13,114 nt of DNA from Brachyspira sp949287565 (lineage in GTDB: Bacteria > Spirochaetota > Brachyspiria > Brachyspirales > Brachyspiraceae), in assembly GCF_036997615.1 (NCBI RefSeq), contig NZ_JAWLQA010000066.1, one strand, 5' to 3'. This document shows positions 1 to 7,012 of the stretch, one piece after another. The first letter of the stretch is position 1. Every line of letters starts with the position of its first letter. A program made the position numbers and the translations under genes. The notes beneath the pieces were generated by a model. That model made no database searches. It was not told the origin of the DNA and was given only the letters and a program-made list of their open reading frames with translations.

Positions 1-23
1 TAACTTTGTCAACTACTGGCCTA

Positions 24-110
24 TACCCATTGGGTACGCTTCGCGGAGGCAACCCGCACCGTATTTCTTAATATTACAAATAGTCAACTGTAGGTGCGGA
101 TGATTACCCA
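24..110. repeat. GC-rich foldable palindromic element
   Basis: This is an island of higher GC in very AT-rich DNA. Complementary pieces nest: TGGGTA (31-36) with TACCCA (105-110), GCTTC (38-42) with GAGGC (46-50) around a GCG loop, and CCGCACC (54-60) with GGTGCGG (93-99). Together they can draw a three-way junction. TACCCA at 24-29 offers an alternative partner for TGGGTA. No gene of useful length fits here; one frame is open from 2 to 103 but has no start in the window. It could be a dispersed repeat of the host, a structured RNA or the tail of an upstream gene's 3' region. Confidence 0.5.
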
Positions 111-225
111 TTATTATACAAAAATTAATAAGTTATATTACAGATAAAACATATTTACCAATATTAGAGAATATTTGATATTATAAGAAATAATAATTTT
201 TAAATATTAGAATTGAAATATAAAA

Positions 226-281
226 GCGAGCCGAAGCCCTTAACTTAATTTATTAAGTTAAGCCTTTAGGCGTAGGCGAGC
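226..281. repeat. Long hairpin element with flanking GCGAGC direct repeats
   Basis: A perfect 10-bp stem, CTTAACTTAA (239-248) and TTAAGTTAAG (253-262) around a TTTA loop, is extended outward by GCC/GGC pairs (236-238 with 269-271, and 230-232 with 275-277). GCGAGC occurs at 226-231 and again at 276-281. There is no T-run on the 3' side, so it does not look like a terminator. It lies about 60 bases upstream of the tail tube gene. It may be a small dispersed repeat or a leader structure. Confidence 0.5.
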
Positions 282-294
282 ATAACAATAATAA

Positions 295-321
295 AAAATA
301 TAATTTTGAAAATTATATTTT
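295..321. promoter_or_regulatory. Perfect 13-bp inverted repeat containing a -10-like TATAAT
   Basis: AAAATATAATTTT (295-307) and AAAATTATATTTT (309-321) are exact reverse complements around a single G at 308. TATAAT at 299-304 matches the -10 consensus, but no convincing -35 hexamer sits 16-18 bases upstream. The repeat ends just before the Shine-Dalgarno-like GAGAG (328-332) of the tail tube gene. It may be an operator over a weak or activator-dependent promoter, or a leader hairpin. In DNA this AT-rich, chance remains possible. Confidence 0.35.
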
Positions 322-339
322 ATATGTGAGAGTATAATA

Positions 340-1737
340 ATGAGCATTTTTGATTTGAAAGGTAATTTAATGAATGATGAGGACGGCTTAACTGTTGTAA
401 GCGGTTCTAGTTATAAAGTTAGAATAGCAAAAACAAAAAATAGAAATGAAAAAGTAGATTTTACTTCTGATGATGTTAAAGGAAAATATTTAATATATCC
501 TTCATCAGTTGGGCTTACTCCTACTACAGAATCAATGAGTAAAGAATATGTAGGTGCTCCTTCTTCAGAAAGTTATGCTGGTGCTACTACTTATGCAGGC
601 GATATTTCTTATGGAGCATTTCCAAATACAAATGCATATTATGCTAGTTTGATATGGGCTAATGTTCATACAAAAGAAACTACAGGTAATTTACTTTGTA
701 TTAACTCTTTTAATAATTTCGCTGTAAGGTTTAATAAATCTTCAGAAGATGAAAGTATTAATATGCTTGAAATTATAATTGAAGATGAAGAAGGTTATAA
801 TAGTAATTTTATTGATGTATATGATTCAATGAAGCAGAAAGATTTAATTGAATCTATAAATAAAATAAAAGATATGAAAGCATTTTTAATAACAGGAAGC
901 GAAGAAGATGAAGTTGATTTTACTAATTTAATAAATGAGTTAAAAGAATATAATAGTGAAAATAATCAAACAGAATATTTGCTAAGTTTTAAAAGAGTTG
1001 GACTTATTGAAAGCGGTGTGTTTGGTGAAGAAGATAAAAATAAATATCCTAAATATCAAAGCATAATAGCTCCAAGATTCGGAGAGGCACAATATTATAA
1101 TATAGCTTTGTATGACAGTTCAAAAAATATGGACGGTAATCAATATATAGGCTGTGAAAGTAAATCTATGAATTTTAATTTTGCTAATAAGGCTATGACA
1201 GAAATCAGTTCTTCTTTATGGGCTTTAGATGAAGTAACAATAGATAAGGATTCTGTATTGTATGAGGATAGAGCAGAAGAAAGAGATGTAGTAATGGCTC
1301 AAACTTCAAAGTATCCTACAAAACTTTTTATCAATGGTACTGAAGCTACTTCTGTAAGCGATGTTGCTTTGGCTTTTGAATGGACTAAAGAAGAAAAGTT
1401 TAATATTTCAGCAAAGAGATACGGATTTCCAAATTCTAAATTTACATTGAGTTTTTCAGGCAATGCAGTTTTTAATATTCAGTCAAAAGAACTTTTTTAT
1501 GATAGAGTTTTAAATGGCAACCGACAATCATTTATAATATCATCAAAAACAAGATTTAAAAATAAAGATTATCCTTTTATATTTATAAGCACAGATGTAG
1601 GAGGAAGTCCTTCTTTTCCAGCAATAGAGCCTAAAGAACTTTCAATATCTTTGAATAATTTTAAAGCTATTGAACAATCAAATGATATGAATAGTAATTA
1701 TTTGATTGCATTTACAGACAGAGAGGATTTATTTTAA
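340..1737 (+). CDS. Putative phage tail tube (major tail) protein
   Basis: This 465-residue protein is most likely the subunit that stacks into the tube of a long-tailed phage or phage-like particle. The assignment rests on pattern. The N-terminal half has the run P-T-x-E-S followed by G-A-T-T-Y-A-G-D-I-S-Y-G (about residues 60-93), like the P-T-x-E ... G-x-x-x-x-G-x-I motif of tail tube families. The C-terminal half (about 330-465) has N-G-T-E, alternating beta-strand-like segments and a final A-I-E-P-K-E-L-S-I-S-L segment, again tube-like. There is no signal peptide or membrane segment. ATG at 340 follows GAGAG (328-332) by seven bases. It is the only phage-type gene upstream of the sugar unit; the other phage-type genes resume at 9535. 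A sheath or other structural protein is possible. Confidence 0.6.
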   Translation: MSIFDLKGNLMNDEDGLTVVSGSSYKVRIAKTKNRNEKVDFTSDDVKGKYLIYPSSVGLTPTTESMSKEYVGAPSSESYAGATTYAGDISYGAFPNTNAYYASLIWANVHTKETTGNLLCINSFNNFAVRFNKSSEDESINMLEIIIEDEEGYNSNFIDVYDSMKQKDLIESINKIKDMKAFLITGSEEDEVDFTNLINELKEYNSENNQTEYLLSFKRVGLIESGVFGEEDKNKYPKYQSIIAPRFGEAQYYNIALYDSSKNMDGNQYIGCESKSMNFNFANKAMTEISSSLWALDEVTIDKDSVLYEDRAEERDVVMAQTSKYPTKLFINGTEATSVSDVALAFEWTKEEKFNISAKRYGFPNSKFTLSFSGNAVFNIQSKELFYDRVLNGNRQSFIISSKTRFKNKDYPFIFISTDVGGSPSFPAIEPKELSISLNNFKAIEQSNDMNSNYLIAFTDREDLF

Positions 1738-1756
1738 TATAATGTATTATTTTTTA

Positions 1757-1783
1757 TCAAAAGTTATTGTAATTAACTTTTGA
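1757..1783 (+). terminator. Possible weak terminator after the tail tube gene
   Basis: TCAAAAGTTA (1757-1766) and TAACTTTTGA (1774-1783) form a perfect 10-bp stem with a 7-base loop, 19 bases after the stop codon. The stem is AT-rich and the bases after it (ATTGTATTTT) make only a broken T-run, so termination may be weak. It marks the edge between the phage gene and the sugar unit. Confidence 0.4.
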
Positions 1784-1858
1784 ATTGTATTTTATAATAA
1801 ATTAATTTAAATATTAGTTATTTTTTTTATTTTAATATAAAAAGCCATTTGTATATTA

Positions 1859-1886
1859 TTGACTAAAAAAAAGTTTTGTTTATACT
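1859..1886 (+). promoter_or_regulatory. Sigma70-type promoter of the ROK regulator gene
   Basis: The -35 hexamer TTGACT (1859-1864) and the -10 hexamer TATACT (1881-1886) are 16 bases apart. The predicted transcript starts near 1893, inside the inverted repeat at 1890-1916. The architecture matches that of the promoter at 3206-3233, which has the same -10 hexamer and the same spacer length. Confidence 0.7.
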
Positions 1887-1889
1887 TAC

Positions 1890-1916
1890 TATCAATTAAT
1901 AATAAATTAGTTGATA
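1890..1916. promoter_or_regulatory. Operator-like inverted repeat, likely ROK autoregulation
   Basis: Two 11-base arms (1890-1900 and 1906-1916) are complementary with one mismatch (T1896 opposite G1910) around AATAA. Outer half-sites are TATCAA and TTGATA. The repeat begins 4 bases after the -10 hexamer and covers the expected start point, a position at which a bound repressor would block transcription. Control by the ROK protein is inferred from position. Confidence 0.55.
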
Positions 1917-1938
1917 AAGTAAAAAGGTAATAAGTAGC

Positions 1939-3147
1939 ATGCTAGGTAAATTGAAACAGAGTATTAATTATAATGATATGCAGGAAATGAATCGTTATCT
2001 TATTATTAAACTTTTGATGCAGTTAGGAATATGTTCTAGGGTAGAGCTATCTGAATTATCTGGTTTAAAACAAGCTACAATAACTAATATTATCAATGAT
2101 TTTATAAAGATAGGATTAGTTTCTGAAATAGGTTCAAAGAATGGAAGTAAAGGAAGAAGATCTATAGCTATAAGTTTAAATAGTGATAACTATAAATTTA
2201 TAGGGGTACGTCTTACTAGGCGATATATAACTGTAGGGTTATTTGATATAACAGGAAAAAGCTATTTTATTAAGGAATATAAATTTAATGTTAATGATGG
2301 TGTTGAGAATACACTTAAAATAATAGAAACATCAGTTCATACCATACTTGATGAATATTCTAATGATAATATAATCGCTATAGGAATTTCTCTTCCTGGT
2401 CCTTTTATTAGAACTACAGGAAGAATTACAGTAAATGAATTTCCAGGCTGGGAACAGGTTTTAGTAGAAGATTACTTTAATAATATATTTCATATACCTG
2501 TATTTTTAGAGCATGATGCTAAAGCTGGAGTTATGGCTTGTTGGTATATGAATAAGTATAATAATGTGAATAAAACTTTTGCTTATATAATAGCTGGGCA
2601 TGGAATTGGTGTTGGTGTTATAGTAGATGGTAAATTGTTAAGGGGAGCAACAGGAACATTTGGGGAAATAGGTCATACTAGTATAGATTTTGATGGTCCT
2701 TTATGCCAATGTGGAAGTAGAGGATGTCTTGAAAATTATTGCTCTACAATAGCACTTTCTAGAAGAATAAAAAATGCTTTAGAGCTTGGTGAAAAATCTA
2801 GTTTAAATATTGATTTTAGTTTCTCTGATATAGTAGAAGCCTATAAGAACAAAGATGATTTAACAGTAAGAGAAGTAAATAAAAATATAGAGTACTTTAG
2901 TATAGGTATAGTTAATTTAGTAAATATGGTAAATCCTGATGTCATCATTATAGGTGATGAAATGGTTAATTTCGGAGATGATTTTCTTAATATATTAAAA
3001 TCTAATGTAAGTAAAAAAATTATACCTGATTTGTATAATAATCTAGATATAAGATTGGGCAATTTTGCTGAAGATGAAGTTTTGATAGGTGCCAGCATTG
3101 TTGCTGTAGAATCTATTTTAAAAACTGGTAGTTTAATTAGAAAATAA
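1939..3147 (+). CDS. ROK-family transcriptional repressor (NagC/Mlc/XylR-like)
   Basis: This 402-residue DNA-binding regulator probably represses the sugar unit until a sugar or sugar phosphate binds. A winged helix-turn-helix occupies about residues 18-63 (VELSELSGLKQATITNII). The ROK fold follows: L-E-H-D (190-193, with D193 at the place of the kinase catalytic Asp), the glycine-rich stretch AGHGIGVGV (219-227), and the ROK signature with zinc-type ligands H246, C256, C258 and C263 (GH...CQCGSRGCLE). Length and N-terminal HTH fit a repressor rather than a stand-alone kinase of about 300 residues. The ATG at 1939 follows AAAGG (1923-1927) by 11 bases. It has its own promoter and inverted repeat, and the divergent-free, same-strand layout places it just ahead of the SIS-led operon it presumably controls. 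Its ligand is unknown. Confidence 0.92.
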   Translation: MLGKLKQSINYNDMQEMNRYLIIKLLMQLGICSRVELSELSGLKQATITNIINDFIKIGLVSEIGSKNGSKGRRSIAISLNSDNYKFIGVRLTRRYITVGLFDITGKSYFIKEYKFNVNDGVENTLKIIETSVHTILDEYSNDNIIAIGISLPGPFIRTTGRITVNEFPGWEQVLVEDYFNNIFHIPVFLEHDAKAGVMACWYMNKYNNVNKTFAYIIAGHGIGVGVIVDGKLLRGATGTFGEIGHTSIDFDGPLCQCGSRGCLENYCSTIALSRRIKNALELGEKSSLNIDFSFSDIVEAYKNKDDLTVREVNKNIEYFSIGIVNLVNMVNPDVIIIGDEMVNFGDDFLNILKSNVSKKIIPDLYNNLDIRLGNFAEDEVLIGASIVAVESILKTGSLIRK

Positions 3148-3205
3148 TTATATTTCTTATTTTCCTTTATAATTCTATATATAATTCATTTATTTTAATA
3201 AAAAA

Positions 3206-3233
3206 TTGACAAGCTGTTTTTTTTGAATATACT
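3206..3233 (+). promoter_or_regulatory. Strong sigma70-type promoter of the SIS-VOC-ABC operon
   Basis: TTGACA (3206-3211) and TATACT (3228-3233) are 16 bases apart. The -35 is perfect consensus, and spacer and -10 are the same as in the regulator's promoter. No other clear promoter appears before the terminator at 9102-9130, so the six downstream genes are probably one transcript. Confidence 0.75.
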
Positions 3234-3284
3234 ATTTATTATATTAATTAATTTAATTAAGTTAATTAATTAATATAATAAATA
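3233..3284. promoter_or_regulatory. 52-bp near-palindrome, candidate operator of the sugar operon
   Basis: Arms 3233-3253 and 3264-3284 are perfectly complementary over 21 bases, around a 10-base centre (3254-3263). The palindrome begins at the last base of the -10 hexamer, covers the expected start point near 3240 and ends just before the Shine-Dalgarno AGGTG (3288-3292). Its inner AATTAAT half-site also occurs in the repeat upstream of the ROK gene (1894-1900). A ROK operator is the best guess; a leader hairpin is the alternative. Confidence 0.6.
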
Positions 3285-3297
3285 AATAGGTGTTTTT

Positions 3298-3867
3298 ATG
3301 GAATATAAAGAACTAGTAGAAAAGGTAATTCAAGAAAACAGCTCAGTATTAAATCTTGTGAAGCAGGAAGAAATAGAGGTTTTATTATCAGAAATAGAAA
3401 AAGCTAAAACTATTCAGCTATATGCTATGGGACGTATGCAGCTTTCAGTTAGGGCTTTTGCTATGAGATTAAAACATATGGGATTTGATACTTATGTAGT
3501 TTATGATACCACTTCACCTGCTATAGGTAAAGGGGACTTACTTATTGATATATGCGCTGTAACAAATGTAGAATTAAATGTTATAAAATGTGCTAAAGAG
3601 GCTGGTGCTAGAATAGGAGTTTTAACAGCACATCCAGAAAATGAACATGGTAAATTGGCAGATTTTTCCGTTTTCATTCCAGGACAAATTTTTGGAGGTG
3701 AGAAAGAAGTAAAATCCATACAGCCTATGGCATCTTTACTCGAACAATCTATGTTTTTGTTTGTAGATATAATTGTTATGATGCTTATAGAAAGAAATAA
3801 TATAGATATAAGTAAAATGCATAAAAGACATACAAATCTTGAAGGTATACCTACTGCTTTTGCTTAA
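3298..3867 (+). CDS. SIS-domain protein, 6-phospho-3-hexuloisomerase-like
   Basis: This 189-residue, single-SIS-domain protein has the length and layout of the HxlB/PHI family, which interconverts 3-hexulose 6-phosphate and fructose 6-phosphate. Visible family landmarks are GRMQLSVRAFAMRLKHMGF (45-63), T-T-S-P-A-I-G-K-G-D (71-80), Q-P-M-A-S-L-L-E-Q (142-150) and the C-terminal R-H-T-N-L-E (177-182). The loop that normally reads S-G-S-G-E-T and holds the phosphate is C-A-V-T-N-V here (86-91), so the usual substrate may have changed. No hexulose-phosphate synthase partner is encoded nearby, so a ribulose monophosphate pathway is unlikely. ATG at 3298 follows AGGTG by five bases. It is the first gene of the operon, 37 bases ahead of the VOC gene. 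It is probably cytosolic and acts on the imported sugar. Confidence 0.8.
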   Translation: MEYKELVEKVIQENSSVLNLVKQEEIEVLLSEIEKAKTIQLYAMGRMQLSVRAFAMRLKHMGFDTYVVYDTTSPAIGKGDLLIDICAVTNVELNVIKCAKEAGARIGVLTAHPENEHGKLADFSVFIPGQIFGGEKEVKSIQPMASLLEQSMFLFVDIIVMMLIERNNIDISKMHKRHTNLEGIPTAFA

Positions 3868-3904
3868 TGAAATTATATATAAATAATATAAGGAGGAATT
3901 TTTT

Positions 3905-4375
3905 ATGAGAGACGGACAAATTTGTCAAATAGCACAAGTTGTATCAGATATTAAAAAAGCTATGAATCATTTATATAATGATTTTGGTATCGGTCCTTGG
4001 GATGTATATGAGTATGGTCCTCATAATATACAAGACTCTATGTATAGAGGAAAACCAAATACTCAAAGATATGCTTTAGCTGTTGCTTGGTCAGAAGGTA
4101 TTCAATATGAGTTAATGCAGCCTTTAGATGGTTATAGCATATATAATGAATTTTTAGAAAAGCATGGAGAAGGTTTGCAGCATATAAAACTATACTATAA
4201 AGATTGTGCTAAAGCTATACAGGAATATAAAGAAAAAGGATATGAAGTAATTCAAAGCGGAAAGATAGGTGAAGATGAATTTTATTATTTAGAATCTACA
4301 GATAATGTTGGAATCACATTGGAAATTGGAAATGCAGGAAGTATTCCTCCTCCTTTATATAGATATCCATCATAA
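3905..4375 (+). CDS. VOC-fold protein (glyoxalase / methylmalonyl-CoA epimerase-like)
   Basis: This 156-residue cytosolic protein has the paired beta-alpha-beta-beta-beta modules of the vicinal oxygen chelate superfamily. The start QICQIAQVVSDIKKAM (5-20) and GIGPW (28-32) are typical of the epimerase-like (Glyoxalase_4) branch. Likely metal ligands are Q8, E69 (in I-Q-Y-E-L-M-Q-P), H93 (in H-G-E-G-L-Q-H-I) and E140 (in I-T-L-E-I-G). Such proteins use a divalent metal to catalyse epimerisation, isomerisation or lyase reactions on carbonyl compounds. The neighbours make a sugar-derived keto compound more likely than methylmalonyl-CoA, since no mutase is present. It has the best Shine-Dalgarno in the window, AGGAGG (3891-3896), eight bases before the ATG, so it is expected to be well translated. 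Exact reaction unknown. Confidence 0.82.
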   Translation: MRDGQICQIAQVVSDIKKAMNHLYNDFGIGPWDVYEYGPHNIQDSMYRGKPNTQRYALAVAWSEGIQYELMQPLDGYSIYNEFLEKHGEGLQHIKLYYKDCAKAIQEYKEKGYEVIQSGKIGEDEFYYLESTDNVGITLEIGNAGSIPPPLYRYPS

Positions 4376-4424
4376 ATTCAAATAAAAAATAAATAATATA
4401 AAAATAAATTTAGGAGAATAAAAA

Positions 4425-5441
4425 ATGAAAAAAATTATATTTGCTTTTATGGTTTTATTATTTACAATTTCATGTGGTAATAAAGAAACAGCATCTACAA
4501 ATGATTCTACTGCAAATACTTCTACATCTGCAGGCGGACAATATACTATGGTAACAGTACCTAAATTACGTTCAGCATGGTTTGAGGATTATGAGAATGG
4601 TGCTATAAATGCTGCTAAAGATTTTGGTGTAGAGACATATATGCAGGCTCCTTCATCAGCAGATGAGGCTCAACAAGTGAGAATAATTGAAGATGCAGTT
4701 AATCAGGGTGTTAATGCTATTTTGGTTGTTCCAAATAATGCTGCTTCTTGCGTACCTGCTTTCAAAAGAGCACAGGAAAAAAATATAGTTGTTCTAACTC
4801 ATGAATCTCCAGATCAGGAAGGTGCTGATTATGATGTAGAGATGATAGACAATGTTAAATTTGGTGAAAGATTTATTGATGAATTAGTTGCAAGCATTGG
4901 AGATAGCGGAGAATATGCTATTTATGTTGGTTCTTTAACAGTTCCTGCACATAATATATGGGCAGATTCAGCTATAGCTTATGCTAAAGAAAAATATCCT
5001 AATTTAAAAATGGTTGGTGATAAATTCCCAGTTTCTGAAGATAGAAATGCAGCAAGACAAAAAACTTTGGAACTTTTGACTGTATATCCTAATTTAAAAG
5101 GAATATTAGCATTTGGAAGTCAGGGTGCTCCTGGTGCTGGACAGGCATTAAGAGAAAAATCAATGCAAGGTAAAGTTACAATTTTGGGAACAACAACTCC
5201 TAAAGAAATAGCTCCATTTTTGAAAGATAAATCAGTAACTTCATCTATTATGTGGAGTTCAGGAGAAGCTTCTTACGCTATGGTTTATATAGCAAAAATG
5301 ATATTGGAAGGTAAGAGAGATGAAATAAAACAAGGTCTTGAAATACCTAATTTGGGTGTTCCTACTATCAATGGAAAAAATATATTATTCAATAGACCAT
5401 TAGTAATTACAGCTGAAAACGCAGATAATTATAATTTCTAA
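4425..5441 (+). CDS. Sugar ABC transporter substrate-binding lipoprotein (LsrB/RhaS-type)
   Basis: This 338-residue protein captures the ligand outside the inner membrane and delivers it to the permeases. It starts with MKK, a hydrophobic stretch and the lipobox-like F-T-I-S-C, giving lipidated C17; residues 18-39 are a Ser/Thr/Asn/Ala linker. The rest is a type I periplasmic-binding (Peripla_BP_4) fold: VPKLRSAWFED (45-55), DAVNQGVNAILVVPNN (90-105), YPNLKGILAF (221-230) and GKVTILGTTTPKEIAPFL (249-266). This pattern fits the AI-2/rhamnose/ribose group. Most LsrB residues known to contact AI-2 seem different here (K47 is kept; E127, A175, H176, F230 and S232 replace D, D, Q, P and A by my alignment), so AI-2 is probably not the ligand. 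AGGAG (4412-4416) lies eight bases before ATG. Confidence 0.9.
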   Translation: MKKIIFAFMVLLFTISCGNKETASTNDSTANTSTSAGGQYTMVTVPKLRSAWFEDYENGAINAAKDFGVETYMQAPSSADEAQQVRIIEDAVNQGVNAILVVPNNAASCVPAFKRAQEKNIVVLTHESPDQEGADYDVEMIDNVKFGERFIDELVASIGDSGEYAIYVGSLTVPAHNIWADSAIAYAKEKYPNLKMVGDKFPVSEDRNAARQKTLELLTVYPNLKGILAFGSQGAPGAGQALREKSMQGKVTILGTTTPKEIAPFLKDKSVTSSIMWSSGEASYAMVYIAKMILEGKRDEIKQGLEIPNLGVPTINGKNILFNRPLVITAENADNYNF

Positions 5442-5485
5442 TAGTCTATATTGTGTAAATTATTCTTAGGCAGGCAGAGTATATA

Positions 5486-6988
5486 ATGGAAGATTTTATA
5501 AAAATTCAGCATATATCTAAAAGTTTTAACGCTCTTAAAGCATTAGATGATGTTTCATTTGAGTTAAAGAAAGGGGAAGCACTTGCTTTATGCGGAGCTA
5601 ATGGAAGCGGAAAATCTACATTAATAAAAATATTAGCAGGTGTTTTAGAGGCAGATGGCGGTACTATAGAAATAGATGGAAAAAAAATGGTTTCTTATGG
5701 CCCTCTTTCTGGAATTAAACATGGTATTAGTGTTATATATCAAGATATTTCATTATTTCCTACTTTGACAGTATTGGAAAATATATGTCTGCCAAGAATG
5801 ATAGGTGACGGTGGTAAATTTTCATTTCTAAAAAATAAAGTGAATAATGCTAAAGCCATATTAGCTGATTTAGAGGTTAATATAGATGTTAATGCTATAG
5901 TTGAGGAGCTTCCTTTAGCTTCTCAACAACTTATAGCTATAGCACGTGCTCTTAATAATAATTCTAAATTAATCATTTTAGATGAGCCTACAACTGCACT
6001 TACAAGAGTAGAAGTAAATCAATTATTCAAAATAGTAAATAAATTAAAGAAAAACGGAATATCTGTTATTTTTATCAGCCATAAACTTGATGAAGTATTT
6101 GAACTATGTGATAGAGTAATATGTTTAAGAGATGGTAAATTAGTTGCATCTGCTTTGATGTCAGATATTTCTGTAGAAGAAATAGAAAGATTTATGGTAG
6201 GTCAATCTACTATTTATACAGGAGTAAATGATTTAGACGAAGATGCTCCTATTATATTAGAAGTGGATTCTTTAAGTAAGAAAAATAATTTTAAAGATAT
6301 TAGTTTTAATTTAAGAAAAGGTGAAATATTAGGAATAATAGGATTATTAGGATCTGGAAGAACTGAATTAGCATTATCATTATTTGGTGTATCTAAAGCC
6401 GACAGCGGAAAAATTTATGTAGATGGTAAAGAATGCAAAATTAATACTATTCAGGATGCTGTTAAAGCAAAAATAGCTTATGTCCCTGAAGATAGACTTA
6501 CAGAAGGTTTAATAATGAATTATCCTATAAAGGATAATATGGTTATAGTAAATTTAGAAAAAGTAAAAAATAAATTTGGTTTTTTAGAGAATTCATTTAT
6601 TAATAAAATAACAAATTTTTGGATTAAAGAGTTATCTATTAAAGCAGAGTCTGGAGATAATAAAGTTTCAGAACTTTCCGGCGGAAATCAGCAGAAAATA
6701 GTTATAGGTAAATGGCTTGATGAAAATCCTAAAATATTGATTTTAGATGGTCCTACTGTAGGTATAGATATAGGAGCTAAAGCTGGTATTTTTGAAACTA
6801 TCAAAGAATTTTCTAAAGATAATGGAATGGGTGTTATTTTAATTTCTGATGAGATAAAAGAAATAGTTTCATATAGTAATCGCATAATTATAATGCGTAA
6901 TGGAAGAATATATAAAATATTCGACAGAGGAAGCGTAAGTGAAAGTGATATACAAGCTATGTTAGATGAACAAAAACGTAGTATGTGA
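5486..6988 (+). CDS. Sugar ABC transporter double ATPase (RbsA/MglA-type)
   Basis: This 500-residue protein powers import and carries two fused nucleotide-binding domains, the normal length for the carbohydrate uptake CUT2 family. Domain 1 is complete: Walker A GANGSGKST (37-45), Q-loop Q86, signature region LPLASQQ (142-148), Walker B with E167 (I-I-L-D-E-P) and switch H199. Domain 2 has GLLGSGRTE (286-294) in place of Walker A, an intact signature LSGGNQQK (397-404), and D-G-P-T (421-424), where the catalytic Glu is Gly, plus D455 where a His would be. A degenerate second Walker A is usual in the family; the Glu-to-Gly change is less so. It follows the binding protein by 44 bases. The Shine-Dalgarno is poor (AGGCAGG at 5468-5474), so coupling to upstream translation may matter. 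Confidence 0.95.
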   Translation: MEDFIKIQHISKSFNALKALDDVSFELKKGEALALCGANGSGKSTLIKILAGVLEADGGTIEIDGKKMVSYGPLSGIKHGISVIYQDISLFPTLTVLENICLPRMIGDGGKFSFLKNKVNNAKAILADLEVNIDVNAIVEELPLASQQLIAIARALNNNSKLIILDEPTTALTRVEVNQLFKIVNKLKKNGISVIFISHKLDEVFELCDRVICLRDGKLVASALMSDISVEEIERFMVGQSTIYTGVNDLDEDAPIILEVDSLSKKNNFKDISFNLRKGEILGIIGLLGSGRTELALSLFGVSKADSGKIYVDGKECKINTIQDAVKAKIAYVPEDRLTEGLIMNYPIKDNMVIVNLEKVKNKFGFLENSFINKITNFWIKELSIKAESGDNKVSELSGGNQQKIVIGKWLDENPKILILDGPTVGIDIGAKAGIFETIKEFSKDNGMGVILISDEIKEIVSYSNRIIIMRNGRIYKIFDRGSVSESDIQAMLDEQKRSM

Positions 6989-7012
6989 TTAATAAATAAA
7001 AGGTGTTGTTTC

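Noticed and set aside
2..103. Possible C-terminal end of an upstream + strand gene
   Set aside because: The frame is open and could be a gene end, but it overlaps a palindromic GC island, and with about 34 codons and no start in view there is not enough to support a gene.
1738..1858. Direct repeats or an attachment site bordering the sugar unit
   Set aside because: I compared the flanks at 1738-1858 and 9131-9200 and saw only shared A/T runs, nothing long enough to call a target duplication.
1939..3147. Glucokinase-type ROK sugar kinase
   Set aside because: The N-terminal helix-turn-helix and the 402-residue length indicate a repressor; residual kinase activity cannot be excluded because D193 is kept.
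3298..4375. Ribulose monophosphate (HPS/PHI) formaldehyde-fixing pathway
   Set aside because: Only the PHI-like protein is present, its phosphosugar loop is altered, and there is no hexulose-phosphate synthase; the VOC protein is not a substitute.
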